Below, in pieces: positions 30,909-41,781 of a stretch of 64,000 bases of DNA. The DNA is taken from the NCBI GenBank assembly GCA_900119535.1, contig FPJT01000004.1, forward strand, positions 230,360 through 294,359, read 5' to 3'. The DNA comes from Ruminococcus sp. XPD3002 (GTDB lineage: Bacteria; Bacillota; Clostridia; Oscillospirales; Ruminococcaceae). Under the pieces are notes generated by a model that searched no databases, had not been told where the DNA came from, and worked only from the letters and a program-made list of their open reading frames with translations. The position numbers were made by a program, and so were the translations under genes. Each line of letters starts with the position of its first letter. The first letter of the stretch is position 1.

Positions 30909-32057
30909 TTATTCCTCAACTGTTGATTCGTAATTGTAAGAATCGATATTTGCTGTTATAAGGTTGTTGAACAGTGAATCAAGGTCCTCATAACCATAAT
31001 ATATGAGATCACCTCTCTTGAAGTCTGCACCGGAAGTGAACCATGAACCTATAGGAGTTTCGATACTGCCGAGGTCGAATGAACATGTACCGTCAGGGAG
31101 CAGTGTTATCTCAGAGTAGGATGAATAGTAGTAATAGCTGAACTCTGCCTTATCGTCATCAGGCTTTGTCTCGTCCTTTGCAGTTACCTTGTATACGAAA
31201 TAGAGCTTGTCATGTAAGCTTGTATAGATAGAAGGATCCTTTGGAGTAAGGAGATAGTTTCCGATGAGTTCTATCTTCTTAAGGCCATTCTTGTTAACCC
31301 ATTTATCAGCTACGTGTGCCTTTAGGACATCCTGAGCGTGAGAATCCATCTTATTGAATGCATCCTCAGTGACATCATCTATATTCTGGATGTATGAAGT
31401 AAGTCCGTCTACAGTATATTCATTTTCTGTAGCTGTCGGGACATAACCCTGCTCGAAGCAAAGCTCCTCGCAGTCCGCATCGCCGAATGTTACTTTAACT
31501 ACATCGCCGTTGCTGAGGCCTTCTGTCTTGTCTGCTGTGAAATTTATACCGCTTACAGGAAGATCCGAAGCAGAAAGAATTGCCTCTCCGTTAGGAGCAT
31601 ATCCTTCAAAGTTAACGGTCAGATATTCAAAAGGATCGAATTCCTCGGGAACTTCAAGGTCTGTAACTTCCATTGCCTTGTCAGAAACGTTGAACTTTAC
31701 CTTCTTGTATCTCTTTTCAAGCTTTTCAAGGCCTGAATCATCCCACTTAAAGGTTACTGTATCGCCGTTTGAGAGTTCCTCTTCCTTGTCAAGCTTACCT
31801 GTAAGGTTGCTCTCGATATTGGTAACAATGCCGTTCTGTTTAACTTCGTTTGCTTCATCGAGTCCGAAAAGCTCAAGATTATCCTCGACCATTCTTGCGA
31901 AGTCTACAGTGCATGTAGCTGTACCCTTTGTATCAGCGCCTTCGCATTCTATATCAACATAGTCGTTCACGTCGATCGCTGTTCTTCCGCAGCCTGTGAG
32001 TATAAGTGCCGCAGGGATAACAGCGATCATTTTGATCATTTGTTTTCTGTTTTTCAT
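30909..32057 (-). CDS. Lipoprotein of unknown function
   Basis: 382 residues. The signal peptide ends in LTGC (Cys 22), so it is lipid-anchored outside. Three domains of about 80 residues follow that resemble each other: each has a stretch like VNFEGYAPNGEA...LSNGDVVKVTF or TGKLDKEEELSNGDTVTFKW, suggesting tandem beta-sandwich repeats. The C-terminal 130 residues (about 250-382) form another domain rich in Tyr and Ser. Such proteins are common and unnamed in Ruminococcaceae. ATG at 32057 follows GGAGGT; the upstream ATG at 32129 is rejected because it would hide the lipobox. Confidence 0.8.
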   Translation of the reverse strand: MKNRKQMIKMIAVIPAALILTGCGRTAIDVNDYVDIECEGADTKGTATCTVDFARMVEDNLELFGLDEANEVKQNGIVTNIESNLTGKLDKEEELSNGDTVTFKWDDSGLEKLEKRYKKVKFNVSDKAMEVTDLEVPEEFDPFEYLTVNFEGYAPNGEAILSASDLPVSGINFTADKTEGLSNGDVVKVTFGDADCEELCFEQGYVPTATENEYTVDGLTSYIQNIDDVTEDAFNKMDSHAQDVLKAHVADKWVNKNGLKKIELIGNYLLTPKDPSIYTSLHDKLYFVYKVTAKDETKPDDDKAEFSYYYYSSYSEITLLPDGTCSFDLGSIETPIGSWFTSGADFKRGDLIYYGYEDLDSLFNNLITANIDSYNYESTVEE

Positions 32058-32201
32058 GTTTTTTACCTCCGAATAATTAATCCACAATCTATTATACAGT
32101 TTAAAAGGGGATAAAGTCAATAAATCCACATTATTTCGTATATTTTGATAATAAATGCAAACAAATCGGACGATCTACAGTTAAAAAGACGGAATAACAG
32201 T

Positions 32202-32521
32202 GATACGTATACTGAGGTTTTATGTGCATTATTGAGGGAAACCCTTTTGAAAAAGGGTTCCTCTGACGGAGGCGGTCCCCTCTGTCACTGCGTGACATCT
32301 CCCCGCACTGCGGGGAGTCACCCTCAAACTCCTTTCCTAAAACTTTCTGCCCCAAATTTTCAACCTGACATGACACTCTGTTACATATATCCGAAACTGT
32401 AGTATTTCGTTAGTGCCATGCCAAGCTGAAAATTTAAAGTAAAAGGCTCAGAAAAAAATCAGGGGAAACTTTTTCATAAAGCTTCCCCCGATAAATACAC
32501 ATAAACTTCTATATGCGCATC
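32202..32521. repeat. Interspersed palindromic repeat, family 2, copy 2
   Basis: 320 bp with imperfect terminal inverted repeats of about 40 bp (GATACGTATA...TTTATGTGCATT on the left; GATGCGCATATAGAAG...TTTATGTGTATT as complement on the right). The core CCCCAAATTTTCAACCT...GCTGAAAATTTAAAGT matches copies 1 and 3. It also contains, near 32274-32323, a GTCCCCTCTGTCA...GACATCTCCCC module shared with family 1 copy C. It ends 4 bp from the rpoC stop codon. Confidence 0.8.
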
Positions 32522-32525
32522 GATA

Positions 32526-35500
32526 TTATACCATTGGATTTGTCATAACAGGATTTGCATTGTGCTCGCTGTATGCCTCGTTCTTTACGACCTTGACATG
32601 GCTGTAGCACTCCATACCTGTACCTGCAGGTATGAGCTTACCGATGATAACGTTCTCCTTAAGACCGAGGAGCTTATCGCTCTTGCCTCTGATAGCAGCA
32701 TCTGTAAGAGCCTTTGTAGTCTCCTGGAATGAAGCTGCGGACAGGAAGCTGTCTGAGTTGGATGAAGCCTTTGTGATACCCTGAAGCACAGGACTTGTCT
32801 GTACAAGCTGAAGATCATATTCGCCTGCATCGATACGAGCCTGTATCTCGTCATTGATAGTGTCGATCTCCTTGCGGTCAACAAGAGTTCCCGGAAGCAG
32901 ATAGCTGCTGCCTGTTTCCTCGACCTTGATCTTGCGGAGCATCTGACGAACGATAACTTCGATGTGCTTATCGTTGATATCAACACCCTGTAAACGGTAA
33001 ACCTTCTGAACTTCATTGATGATGTAGTTCTGAACAGCCTGTGTACCGAGGATATTGAGGATATCAGCAGGATAGATGTTACCTTCTGTAAGACGAGTAC
33101 CCTTTTCGATCTCTTCGCCCTCCTGAACACGGATCTTGAGGTTGTAAGGGATCATGTAGTTCTCAGTCTCGCCTGTTTCGTCATTAGTAACAACGATATT
33201 TCTTGTTGTCTTGACTTCTTCGATATGGATCTTACCTGAAATGCGTGAGAGGATAGCAGCACCCTTTGGACGTCTGCTCTCGAAGAGTTCCTCGACACGT
33301 GGAAGACCCTGTGTGATATCTTCCGCATCGGCAGAAGCAACGCCGCCGGTATGGAAGGTTCTCATGGTAAGCTGTGTACCCGGCTCACCGATAGACTGTG
33401 CGGAGATGATACCAACAGCCTCACCGACTGATACCATGTTGTTGTTAGCAAGGTTAGCGCCGTAGCACTTAGCACACACACCGTTCTTAGCCTTACAGTT
33501 GAGCACGGAGCGTATCTTTATCTTTTCAACGCCTGCCTCCATTATCTTCTTGGCATCTGCGTCTGTTATCATCTTATTGCGTGAAACGATGAGCTCGCCT
33601 GTTTCATCGCGGAGGTCGTCTGAAAGGAATCTGCCCACAAGACGCTCCTCGAACGGCTCGACGATCTCGTTGCCGTTTCTGATCTCGTAAACCTCGATAC
33701 CGTCTGTAGTACCGCAGTCTTCCTCACGGATGATAACGTCCTGAGAAACGTCAACAAGTCGACGTGTAAGGTAACCTGAGTCAGCGGTACGAAGAGCCGT
33801 ATCAGCCAGACCTTTACGTGCACCTCGTGAAGCGATGAAGTATTCGAGGATGTTAAGACCTTCACGGTAGTTAGCTCTGATCGGGATCTCGATTACGGCA
33901 CCTGAGGTATTAGCGATAAGTCCACGCATACCTGCAAGCTGACGGATCTGTGAAATAGAACCACGGGCACCCGAGTCTGCCATCATCCAGATAGGATTGT
34001 AGCGGTCGAAGTTTGCCTTCAGTGCAGCAGTAACCTGATCGTTGGTATCTGTCCAGAGAGCGATGATCTTCTTGGACTTCTCCTGCTCTGAGATATAACC
34101 GTACTCATACTCTGCTGTGATCTGAGCAACTTCCTCATCAGCCTTAGCGAGTATCTCCTTCTTCTGAGGAGGTATAGTAGCATCACATACTGCAACGGTA
34201 AGAGCAGCTCTTGTGGAGTACTTATAGCCGAGAGCCTTGATACGGTCGAGAACTTCTGAAGTAGTTGTAGTACCGTGGATCTTGATGCAGCGCTCGATGA
34301 TGTCTGAAAGCTGCTTCTTTCCTACGAGGAAAGCGATCTCAAGGTCGAACTGCTTGTCTGAGTTTGTTCTGTCAACATAGCCGAGGTTCTGAGGGATGTT
34401 CTCGTTGAATATGAGACGTCCTACAGTTGCATCTATTATCTTGGATACCTTCTTTTCGCCGATATCCTTTGTTATCTTTACCTTGATGTTTGCGTGGAGG
34501 GATACATCATGCTCGTTGTAAGCCATGAGAGCCTCGTTAACATCGCGGAACACCTTACCCTCACCGGGTTCGCCGTCCTTAGCCATAGTAAGGTAGTAAG
34601 AACCGAGTACCATATCCTGTGAAGGAACAGCAACAGGCTTACCGTCTGAAGGCTTAAGAAGGTTATTTGCAGCAAGCATGAGGAAACGAGCCTCAGCCTG
34701 AGCTTCTGCGGAAAGAGGAAGATGTACAGCCATCTGGTCGCCGTCGAAGTCGGCATTGAACGCAGAGCAAACGAGAGGATGGAGCTTTATAGCACGGCCC
34801 TCAACGAGTATAGGCTCGAATGCCTGGATACCAAGACGGTGAAGCGTGGGGGCACGGTTCAGCATAACGGGATGATCCTTGATAACATCCTCGAGAGCGT
34901 CCCATACCTTATTGTCTGCACGGTCGATGAGCTTTCTTGCGCTCTTTATATTAGCGATAGCCTTTTTATCAACGAGTCTCTTAAGTACGAAAGGCTTGAA
35001 GAGCTCGAGAGCCATTTCCTTAGGAAGTCCGCACTGATACATTTTCAGCTCAGGACCAACGACGATAACGGAACGTCCCGAATAGTCAACACGCTTACCG
35101 AGAAGGTTCTGACGGAAACGTCCCTGCTTACCCTTGAGCATGTCGGAAAGTGACTTGAGGGCACGGTTGCTCGGACCTGTAACAGGTCTGCCGTGTCTGC
35201 CGTTATCGATGAGAGCGTCAACAGCCTCCTGGAGCATACGCTTTTCGTTTCTTACGATGATGTCAGGAGCATCGAGCTCTAACATTCTCTTAAGACGGTT
35301 GTTTCTGTTGATAACACGTCTGTAGAGGTCGTTAAGGTCTGAAGTAGCGTAACGTCCGCCGTCCAGCATTATCATAGGACGGAGATCAGGCGGTATAACG
35401 GGGATAACGTCCAGAATCATCCACTCGGGCTTGTTGCCTGAGAGACGGAATGCCTCGATTATCTGGAGTCTCTTAAGGAGCTTTACCTTCTTCTGTCCTG

Positions 35501-36251
35501 AAGGGAGACCAACGAGCTCGTTCTTCAGGTCGTCGGAAACGATCTCGAGGTTGTTCTTCCACTCAACGTCGATGAGTTCAGCGAACTTTGCACACTCCTC
35601 GCACTCACACTCCATAGGATTGTTGAAGCATGATAACTTGTTGCCGCCGAGAGAGATCTTGCCCATTTCGATAAGACGGTTCTTCTGAACATCATATCTT
35701 GCGGGATCATACTCGTTAAGGAGCTTCTTGATAGCCTCTGCGCCCATTTCTGCCTTGAAGTCGTCGCCGTACTTCTCAACGTAAGAGAGGTATTCCTTCT
35801 CTGAAAGGAGCTGCTTCTTCACGAGCTCTGTATTACCCGGATCTGTAACGATATATTTTGTGAAATAGAGAACCTCTTCAAGGCGCTTCTGAGAAACCTC
35901 GAGCACCTGACCGATACGTGAAGGAGTACCCTTGAAGTACCAGATATGTGATACGGGAGCTGCAAGCTCGATGCGTCCCATACGTTCTCTTCTAACTCTT
36001 GCTCTTGTGACCTCAACGCCGCAGCGGTCGCAGACCTTGCCCTTGAAGCGTATCTTCTTGAACTTGCCGCAGTGACACTCCCAGTCCTTTGTAGGTCCGA
36101 AGATCCTTTCGCAGAAAAGACCGTCGCGTTCAGGCTTCTGAGTTCTGTAATTTATAGTTTCCGGTCTTTCAACAACGCCGTATGACCAGTTTCTGATCTG
36201 CTCAGGCGAAGCGAGACCTATTTTTATAGATTCAAAAGTATTAAATTCCAA
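32526..36251 (-). CDS. rpoC: RNA polymerase subunit beta'
   Basis: 1241 residues. Beta' of RNA polymerase, holding the catalytic magnesium through [16 protein letters not shown]. The N-terminal zinc-binding site [20 protein letters not shown] and the second zinc site ([15 protein letters not shown], and [13 protein letters not shown] further on) are present, as are the bridge-helix/trigger-loop segments [15 protein letters not shown] and [16 protein letters not shown]. Length is close to that of other Firmicutes. Four base pairs after its stop begins a family 2 repeat, instead of the ribosomal genes that usually follow rpoC. It lies 98 bp downstream of rpoB and is cotranscribed with it. Confidence 0.98.
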   Translation of the reverse strand: MEFNTFESIKIGLASPEQIRNWSYGVVERPETINYRTQKPERDGLFCERIFGPTKDWECHCGKFKKIRFKGKVCDRCGVEVTRARVRRERMGRIELAAPVSHIWYFKGTPSRIGQVLEVSQKRLEEVLYFTKYIVTDPGNTELVKKQLLSEKEYLSYVEKYGDDFKAEMGAEAIKKLLNEYDPARYDVQKNRLIEMGKISLGGNKLSCFNNPMECECEECAKFAELIDVEWKNNLEIVSDDLKNELVGLPSGQKKVKLLKRLQIIEAFRLSGNKPEWMILDVIPVIPPDLRPMIMLDGGRYATSDLNDLYRRVINRNNRLKRMLELDAPDIIVRNEKRMLQEAVDALIDNGRHGRPVTGPSNRALKSLSDMLKGKQGRFRQNLLGKRVDYSGRSVIVVGPELKMYQCGLPKEMALELFKPFVLKRLVDKKAIANIKSARKLIDRADNKVWDALEDVIKDHPVMLNRAPTLHRLGIQAFEPILVEGRAIKLHPLVCSAFNADFDGDQMAVHLPLSAEAQAEARFLMLAANNLLKPSDGKPVAVPSQDMVLGSYYLTMAKDGEPGEGKVFRDVNEALMAYNEHDVSLHANIKVKITKDIGEKKVSKIIDATVGRLIFNENIPQNLGYVDRTNSDKQFDLEIAFLVGKKQLSDIIERCIKIHGTTTTSEVLDRIKALGYKYSTRAALTVAVCDATIPPQKKEILAKADEEVAQITAEYEYGYISEQEKSKKIIALWTDTNDQVTAALKANFDRYNPIWMMADSGARGSISQIRQLAGMRGLIANTSGAVIEIPIRANYREGLNILEYFIASRGARKGLADTALRTADSGYLTRRLVDVSQDVIIREEDCGTTDGIEVYEIRNGNEIVEPFEERLVGRFLSDDLRDETGELIVSRNKMITDADAKKIMEAGVEKIKIRSVLNCKAKNGVCAKCYGANLANNNMVSVGEAVGIISAQSIGEPGTQLTMRTFHTGGVASADAEDITQGLPRVEELFESRRPKGAAILSRISGKIHIEEVKTTRNIVVTNDETGETENYMIPYNLKIRVQEGEEIEKGTRLTEGNIYPADILNILGTQAVQNYIINEVQKVYRLQGVDINDKHIEVIVRQMLRKIKVEETGSSYLLPGTLVDRKEIDTINDEIQARIDAGEYDLQLVQTSPVLQGITKASSNSDSFLSAASFQETTKALTDAAIRGKSDKLLGLKENVIIGKLIPAGTGMECYSHVKVVKNEAYSEHNANPVMTNPMV

Positions 36252-36349
36252 ACTGCTACCTCCTGCAATTCTAAAGCGGAATACGTATCAGACCAAGCGG
36301 AAGTCCTATAAGGACATATCCGCCGGTCTGTAACTGTAATTGCGGATGA

Positions 36350-39300
36350 TTACTCGTCGTCTGATCCTTCGCCGAGGTCGAAGCGGTCATAGATATCATC
36401 ATCGCTTTCCTCGTCGTCATCGAAGCTGAAGTCGTCGTCTGATTCATCGTCATCGAAGCTGAACTCGTCATCCTTGTCAACGCTGTCGAGTGAATCGCCT
36501 TCTTCGCTTTCAAAGCCGAATCCTGCATCAGCCATATCGCTGTCGGAATAGCTTGTGCTGTCGGCAGTATCCTCATCTGCAAAGGAATCTCTTGCAGGTA
36601 TCGGATCATCGTCGAAGTTCTGCTTGAGGTCGATCTCTTCCTGATTGATATCAAGGACCTTGACATCCAGACAGAGTGACTGGAGCTCCTTGATAAGTAC
36701 CTTGAACGACTCAGGTATACCAGGAGTAGGAACGTTCTGTCCCTTAACGATAGCCTCATAGGTATTAACTCTTCCTATAGTATCATCAGACTTGACTGTA
36801 AGGATCTCCTGAAGAGTATAAGCAGCACCGTAAGCCTCGAGAGCCCAGACTTCCATTTCTCCGAAACGCTGGCCGCCGAACTGAGCTTTACCGCCCAGAG
36901 GCTGCTGAGTTACGAGAGCGTAAGGACCTACGGAACGTGCGTGGATCTTATCGTCAACAAGGTGATGGAGCTTGAGGTAGTACATATATCCGACTGTTAC
37001 GCGGTTATCGAACTTCTCACCTGTACGTCCGTCATAGAGAGTGAACTTACAATCCTCTGTGAATTCGAGTGCATTAGGATTGATTACCTTATCCATAGCA
37101 TTGAGCTCGAACATATCATCCTTATGCTCCTGAGCGTGTTCATTAGCCATCTTGAAGCATTCACGGATATCGTCCTCGTGAGCGCCGTCGAAAACAGGAG
37201 TCATGATATGCCAGCCGAGAGCCTTACAAGCCATACCGAGGTGAACTTCAAGTACCTGTCCGATATTCATTCGTGAAGGAACGCCGAGAGGGTTCAGCAC
37301 GATATCGAGCGGAGTACCGTCAGGAAGGAACGGCATATCCTCCTCAGGGAGAATACGTGAAACGACACCCTTGTTACCGTGACGGCCGGCCATCTTATCG
37401 CCGACTGTTATCTTACGCTTCTGAGCGATATAGCAGATAACGCGCATATTAACGCCTGCTGAAAGCTCATCGCAGTTTTCTCTTGTGAATACCTTGACAT
37501 CAACGATAACGCCAGCCTCACCGTGAGGTACCTTAAGTGAGTTATCGCGGACTTCTCTTGCCTTTTCACCAAAAATAGCACGGAGGAGTCTTTCCTCTGC
37601 GGTAAGCTCTGTTTCGCCCTTAGGTGTGACCTTACCAACGAGGATATCGCCTGATGTAACTTCCGAACCGATGCGGATGATACCGTTCTCATCGAGGTTA
37701 GCGAGAGCGTCATCTCCGACGTTCGGGATATCTCTTGTGATCTCTTCAGGTCCGAGCTTTGTATCACGGCACTCGATCTCATACTCTTCGATATGAACAG
37801 AGGTGAATACATCCTCGCGGACGAGTCTCTCGTTAAGAAGAACGGCATCCTCGTAGTTGTAACCTTCCCATGTCATGAAGCCGATGAGAGCGTTCTTACC
37901 AAGTGATATCTCTCCGTCTGCTGTAGCGGGACCGTCAGCCAGAACCTGGCCCTTCTTGATCTCTTCGCCGACAGTTACGATAGGTCTCTGGTTTACGCAG
38001 GTACCCTGGTTGGAGCGCTTGAACTTGATGAGCTCGTATTTGTGTTCGATTCCGTCTGTACCGATAAGGTGGATCTTATCAGCGTCAACGTAAGTAACCT
38101 TGCCGTCGCAGTCTGCAACAACGCAAACGCCCGAGTCTACGGCAGCCTTGTATTCCATACCTGTACCAACGAACGGACGCTCTGTCTTAAGGAGCGGAAC
38201 TGCCTGTCTCTGCATGTTAGAGCCCATGAGAGCACGGTTAGCGTCATCGTTTTCGAGGAACGGGATCATTGAAGTAGCTACTGAAACGACCATCTTAGGC
38301 GAAACGTCCATGTAGTCTACTCTTTCTCTTTCACATTCGAGGATCTGATCGCGGAAACGAGCGTTTACACGAGGTCTTGCGAACTTTCCTTCTTCTGTAA
38401 GGGGCTCGTTAGCCTGAGCAACAACGAAGTTATCCTCAGTGTCGGCAGTCATGTAAACTACCTCGTTTGTAACAACGCCTGTAGCCTTATCGACCTTGCG
38501 GTAAGGAGCCTCTATGAAGCCGTATTCATTGATCCTTGCGAAAGTAGCCAGATAGGAGATAAGTCCGATGTTAGGTCCTTCAGGAGTCTCGATAGGACAC
38601 ATTCTTCCGTAGTGGCTGTAGTGAACGTCACGAACCTCGAATCCGGCACGGTCTCTTGAAAGGCCTCCGGGACCGAGAGCTGAAAGACGTCTCTTATGAG
38701 TAAGCTCGGCAAGAGGGTTGTTCTGATCCATGAACTGTGACAGAGGGGATGAACAGAAGAACTCCTTCATAGCCGAAGAAATAGGTCTGATGTTTATAAG
38801 TGTCTGAGGAGTGAGTGTATTTACATCCTGAGTCTGGATGTTCATTCTCTCGCGGATACCGCGCTCCATACGTGCATAACCGATACGGAACTGGTTCTGG
38901 AGAAGCTCACCGACAGAACGGATACGTCTGTTTCCGAGGTGGTCGATATCATCAACGGTACCAACACCCTCACAGAGGTTGATGAAATAGCTGATAGTAG
39001 CGAAGATATCGTCGAGGATGATGTGCTTGGGAACGAGTTCGTCAGCTCTCTTCTTGACATTCTCTTCTATCTCGTCAGCGTCTGCGGAATTTTCGAGTAT
39101 CTCGCGGAGCACCTTGAAGGAAACCTTCTCGTTGATGCCGTACTTCTCTGCATCGAAGTCAACATAACCGCTGATATCTACCATTCCGTTGCCGATGATC
39201 TTAGCGGTCCTCTCGACCATCTTGATGTTGGTCTCGCCGCGCTCGTTGGTAAAATACTCCTTAGCCTCTACCTTTACGAAAGCGTAGTATACACCTGCCT

Positions 39301-40264
39301 GCTCGATCTCGCAAGCCTTGTCGTAGGTAACAGTCTCGCCTGCCTCAGCCATGATCTCGCCTGTCATAGGATTGATTACAGGCTCTGCAAGGAGGTGTCC
39401 CGAAAGACGTGAAGCTATGCCGAGCTTCTTGTTATACTTGTATCTGCCGAAGCGGCAGAGGTCGTATCTCTTTGCATCGAAGAAGAGGTTGTTGAGGTGA
39501 GTTACAGCACTTTCTACCGTAGGAGGCTCACCCGGACGAAGCTTCTTGTAAACGTCGATAAGAGCTTCCTCACGGTTCTTTGTCTGATCCTTCTGGAGGA
39601 TAGTCTGCTTAAGACGCTCATCAGCACCGAACATCTCATAGATCTCGTCATCGGTACCAACGCCGAGTGCTCTGATGAATGTTGTTATCGGTATCTTTCT
39701 GTTCTTATCGATACGAACGTAAACAACATCGTTGGAATCCATTTCATACTCCAGCCATGCACCGCGGTTAGGGATAACTGTAGTATTGAAGAGATCCTTA
39801 CCTGTCTTATCCTTCTCGAAAGCGTAGTAAACGCCCGGTGAACGAACGAGCTGTGATACGATAACACGCTCTGCACCGTTGATAACGAAGGTTCCGCTGT
39901 CTGTCATGAGCGGGAAGTCGCCCATGTAGATCTCGCTTTCGCTTACGGCGCCTGTTTCCTTGTTGCAAAGAGTAGCAGTAGCTCTCATTGCTACCTGATA
40001 CGTAGCACCTCTCGATTTACACTCTGCAAGAGTATACTTCGGGGTATCATCGAAACGGTAGTCCTTGAAATTGAGAACGAGATTGCCGTTGTAGTCAGTG
40101 ATCGCGGTCATATCGCGGAACACTTCTCTGAGGCCTTCTTCTCTGAACCACTTATACGAGTTTTTCTGTACCTCGATAAGGTTCGGCATTTCAAGCGGTT
40201 CGGTAATCTTACCGAAGCTCATTCTGGTATTCTTACCCAGCTGCTTAGGCGTAACTTTCACCAT
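36350..40264 (-). CDS. rpoB: RNA polymerase subunit beta, with acidic C-terminal tail
   Basis: 1304 residues. Beta of RNA polymerase. The rifampicin-binding region reads [26 protein letters not shown], the wild-type form as far as I can judge (Asp, His and Arg kept). [17 protein letters not shown] and [24 protein letters not shown] are present near the C-terminus. After the usual end, about 80 more residues form an extremely acidic tail ([19 protein letters not shown]...). ATG at 40264 follows AAGGAGG. It has its own promoter at 40454-40482. rplJ and rplL, which usually precede rpoB, are not upstream here. Confidence 0.98.
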   Translation of the reverse strand: MVKVTPKQLGKNTRMSFGKITEPLEMPNLIEVQKNSYKWFREEGLREVFRDMTAITDYNGNLVLNFKDYRFDDTPKYTLAECKSRGATYQVAMRATATLCNKETGAVSESEIYMGDFPLMTDSGTFVINGAERVIVSQLVRSPGVYYAFEKDKTGKDLFNTTVIPNRGAWLEYEMDSNDVVYVRIDKNRKIPITTFIRALGVGTDDEIYEMFGADERLKQTILQKDQTKNREEALIDVYKKLRPGEPPTVESAVTHLNNLFFDAKRYDLCRFGRYKYNKKLGIASRLSGHLLAEPVINPMTGEIMAEAGETVTYDKACEIEQAGVYYAFVKVEAKEYFTNERGETNIKMVERTAKIIGNGMVDISGYVDFDAEKYGINEKVSFKVLREILENSADADEIEENVKKRADELVPKHIILDDIFATISYFINLCEGVGTVDDIDHLGNRRIRSVGELLQNQFRIGYARMERGIRERMNIQTQDVNTLTPQTLINIRPISSAMKEFFCSSPLSQFMDQNNPLAELTHKRRLSALGPGGLSRDRAGFEVRDVHYSHYGRMCPIETPEGPNIGLISYLATFARINEYGFIEAPYRKVDKATGVVTNEVVYMTADTEDNFVVAQANEPLTEEGKFARPRVNARFRDQILECERERVDYMDVSPKMVVSVATSMIPFLENDDANRALMGSNMQRQAVPLLKTERPFVGTGMEYKAAVDSGVCVVADCDGKVTYVDADKIHLIGTDGIEHKYELIKFKRSNQGTCVNQRPIVTVGEEIKKGQVLADGPATADGEISLGKNALIGFMTWEGYNYEDAVLLNERLVREDVFTSVHIEEYEIECRDTKLGPEEITRDIPNVGDDALANLDENGIIRIGSEVTSGDILVGKVTPKGETELTAEERLLRAIFGEKAREVRDNSLKVPHGEAGVIVDVKVFTRENCDELSAGVNMRVICYIAQKRKITVGDKMAGRHGNKGVVSRILPEEDMPFLPDGTPLDIVLNPLGVPSRMNIGQVLEVHLGMACKALGWHIMTPVFDGAHEDDIRECFKMANEHAQEHKDDMFELNAMDKVINPNALEFTEDCKFTLYDGRTGEKFDNRVTVGYMYYLKLHHLVDDKIHARSVGPYALVTQQPLGGKAQFGGQRFGEMEVWALEAYGAAYTLQEILTVKSDDTIGRVNTYEAIVKGQNVPTPGIPESFKVLIKELQSLCLDVKVLDINQEEIDLKQNFDDDPIPARDSFADEDTADSTSYSDSDMADAGFGFESEEGDSLDSVDKDDEFSFDDDESDDDFSFDDDEESDDDIYDRFDLGEGSDDE

Positions 40265-40379
40265 AGGCGAAACCTCCTTAATATTTTACTTATGGGCTTT
40301 CACAAGTCTGTCAGCCTGTGAAAACCCACAGGGTTTATAGACGAATAAGTTACAGTACGGAAATTTTTCCGCAAAACTA

Positions 40380-40409
40380 TTGACAAGAGCATACTAAGTA
40401 TGCTATAAT
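40380..40409 (+). promoter_or_regulatory. Plus-strand promoter with palindromic spacer inside the rpoB leader
   Basis: TTGACA (40380-40385), 18 nt, TATAAT (40404-40409). The spacer contains a perfect 15-bp palindrome, GCATACT-A-AGTATGC (40389-40403), suggestive of a repressor operator. It points rightward, against rpoB, and would yield an RNA ending at the hairpin near 40491. Confidence 0.6.
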
Positions 40410-40415
40410 ATCTTG

Positions 40416-40492
40416 CAGAAATATGCTGGTTATCCATACTGATACATTATATTATTATAATACAGAAAAACCGCTGTGTCAAGCGGTTTTTT
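40416..40492 (+). ncRNA. Possible small RNA antisense to the rpoB leader
   Basis: A promoter (40380-40409) and a strong terminator (AAAAACCGCT at 40466-40475, AGCGGTTTTTT at 40482-40492) bracket a stretch of about 77 nt with no gene. It would be antisense to the rpoB leader. No known RNA family is recognised. Confidence 0.35.
40454..40482 (-). promoter_or_regulatory. Promoter of rpoBC overlapping a hairpin
   Basis: Minus strand TTGACA (complement of 40477-40482), 17 nt, TATAAT (complement of 40454-40459). The -35 box lies in the loop of a perfect stem that on the plus strand looks like a terminator. Confidence 0.85.
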
Positions 40493-40737
40493 CAATATTA
40501 GTGATTATGTATGTTTTTCACTGCCGCAGCGGAAGTTTTTTGGTTGCAAATGGTAATACTAAAAAACGATGAAAGAAGTACTATAAATGAAACTGCGAAA
40601 AATTTTCAACGATACTTTTCAGCTTGCATTAAACTGAATACCATATAAAACAAAGCTCCCGATAAGGGCGGCGCTGATATAGAAGTTTTAAGCCATGGTA
40701 TTTCTGATGCAAAGTCAGAAGTACTATGGCGTTTCTA

Positions 40738-40766
40738 TTGACAGTGCATAGATGACGTGCTATAAT
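40738..40766 (+). promoter_or_regulatory. Promoter of the FrlD-like kinase gene
   Basis: TTGACA (40738-40743), 17 nt, TATAAT (40761-40766). An upstream hairpin, CCATGGTATTTCTGA with its near complement (40693-40730), may end transcripts or bind a regulator. The rest of 40493-40692 shows only AT-rich sequence. Confidence 0.85.
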
Positions 40767-40820
40767 GGTAACTAACATAAATCGTAATTTACTTTTCCAA
40801 AACAGAAAGGTCGGATAAAT

Positions 40821-41615
40821 GTGAATATTATTGCTATGACTTGTATGTGCGTAGATGTTTTTGATGATACCGGAGAAATCCGACCCGGTGGTGAAGCATT
40901 GAACTTTGCTGCAATTGCATCAAAATACAATCATATTTCAGTTGATCTTCTTGGTGCAATTGGTGACGATGATTATGGTAAGGCAATATTGAGATCTATT
41001 GAAAATAAACCTATCAACAAAGAGTTTATCCACATTATTTCAGGCTCTGCTACTGCAAACCATCGGATTTATCTTACTGAGAAAGGTGATAGATATTTCA
41101 AAGATGATTCATGGAACGGTGGTATTCATGACACATATCTTCTTAGCGATTCTGACAAGAACAGAATTGCAAGTGCTGATGTTATCTTTATAACCTTTGA
41201 TTCTCCTAATTTTGATGATGTATTCGAACTTAGAAAGAGTTGTCGTTTTCAGCTTGCCGTTGACTTCAACGTGCTAAGAGATTTTAAGAAAATAGAAACT
41301 ATTGTACCGTACATTGACTTCTTTTTTATCAGTGGTGAGAAGAGTATTCTTTTACAATTTCAAAAATGGTCTGAACGGTATGACAACATATTTAACATTA
41401 CACTTGCAGAAAATGGCAGCGTTACTTATTATATGGGAAAAGAATATAGAGTGGATGCTGTGCCTGTCAATAATGTAATTGATACAACTGGGTGCGGTGA
41501 CAGTTATCATGCTGGCTTTCTTTGTTCATATTTGAGAGATTGTGATATTATAAATGCAATGAATGAAGGTTCAAGAGTCGCTTCTAAAACATTAAGTCAT
41601 ATTGGCGGCTTTTAA
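40821..41615 (+). CDS. PfkB-family sugar kinase, fructoselysine kinase (FrlD)-like
   Basis: 264 residues, a short ribokinase-like PfkB kinase. GGEALNFAA near the N-terminus binds the sugar; DTTGCGDSYHAGF is the ATP-binding and catalytic motif (normally DTxGAGD, here GCGD), with the catalytic Asp kept. The ends (begins NIIAMTCMCVDVFDD, ends SKTLSHIGGF) match the FrlD group, which phosphorylates fructoselysine, an Amadori product. The partner deglycase FrlB and a transporter are absent from the window, so substrate is uncertain. Start is GTG at 40821. The gene is AT-richer than its neighbours and stands alone with its own promoter, suggesting transfer. Confidence 0.78.
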   Translation: MNIIAMTCMCVDVFDDTGEIRPGGEALNFAAIASKYNHISVDLLGAIGDDDYGKAILRSIENKPINKEFIHIISGSATANHRIYLTEKGDRYFKDDSWNGGIHDTYLLSDSDKNRIASADVIFITFDSPNFDDVFELRKSCRFQLAVDFNVLRDFKKIETIVPYIDFFFISGEKSILLQFQKWSERYDNIFNITLAENGSVTYYMGKEYRVDAVPVNNVIDTTGCGDSYHAGFLCSYLRDCDIINAMNEGSRVASKTLSHIGGF

Positions 41616-41679
41616 CGGGTATATGTTAATCTTGCAACATCAAATTATGATTTGTCTTAGCAGTTGTATAAAATACAAT

Positions 41680-41709
41680 GCCCCGAAGCACTTTGAAGTG
41701 CTTCGGGGC
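41680..41709. terminator. Bidirectional terminator between kinase and tetra-dockerin gene
   Basis: GCCCCGAAGCAC and GTGCTTCGGGGC arms with a 6-nt loop, between two convergent genes. A- and T-rich stretches lie on both sides. Confidence 0.8.
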
Positions 41710-41781
41710 AAAACTTCTATATGCGTACCCGTCTTAAACAGGAGCCTTTCGCTTGAGCATTATTCTTTTACTGTAATATTA

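Noticed and set aside
36350-40264. Several plus-strand reading frames opposite rpoB and rpoC
   Set aside because: They are shadow frames of highly expressed genes with strong codon bias.
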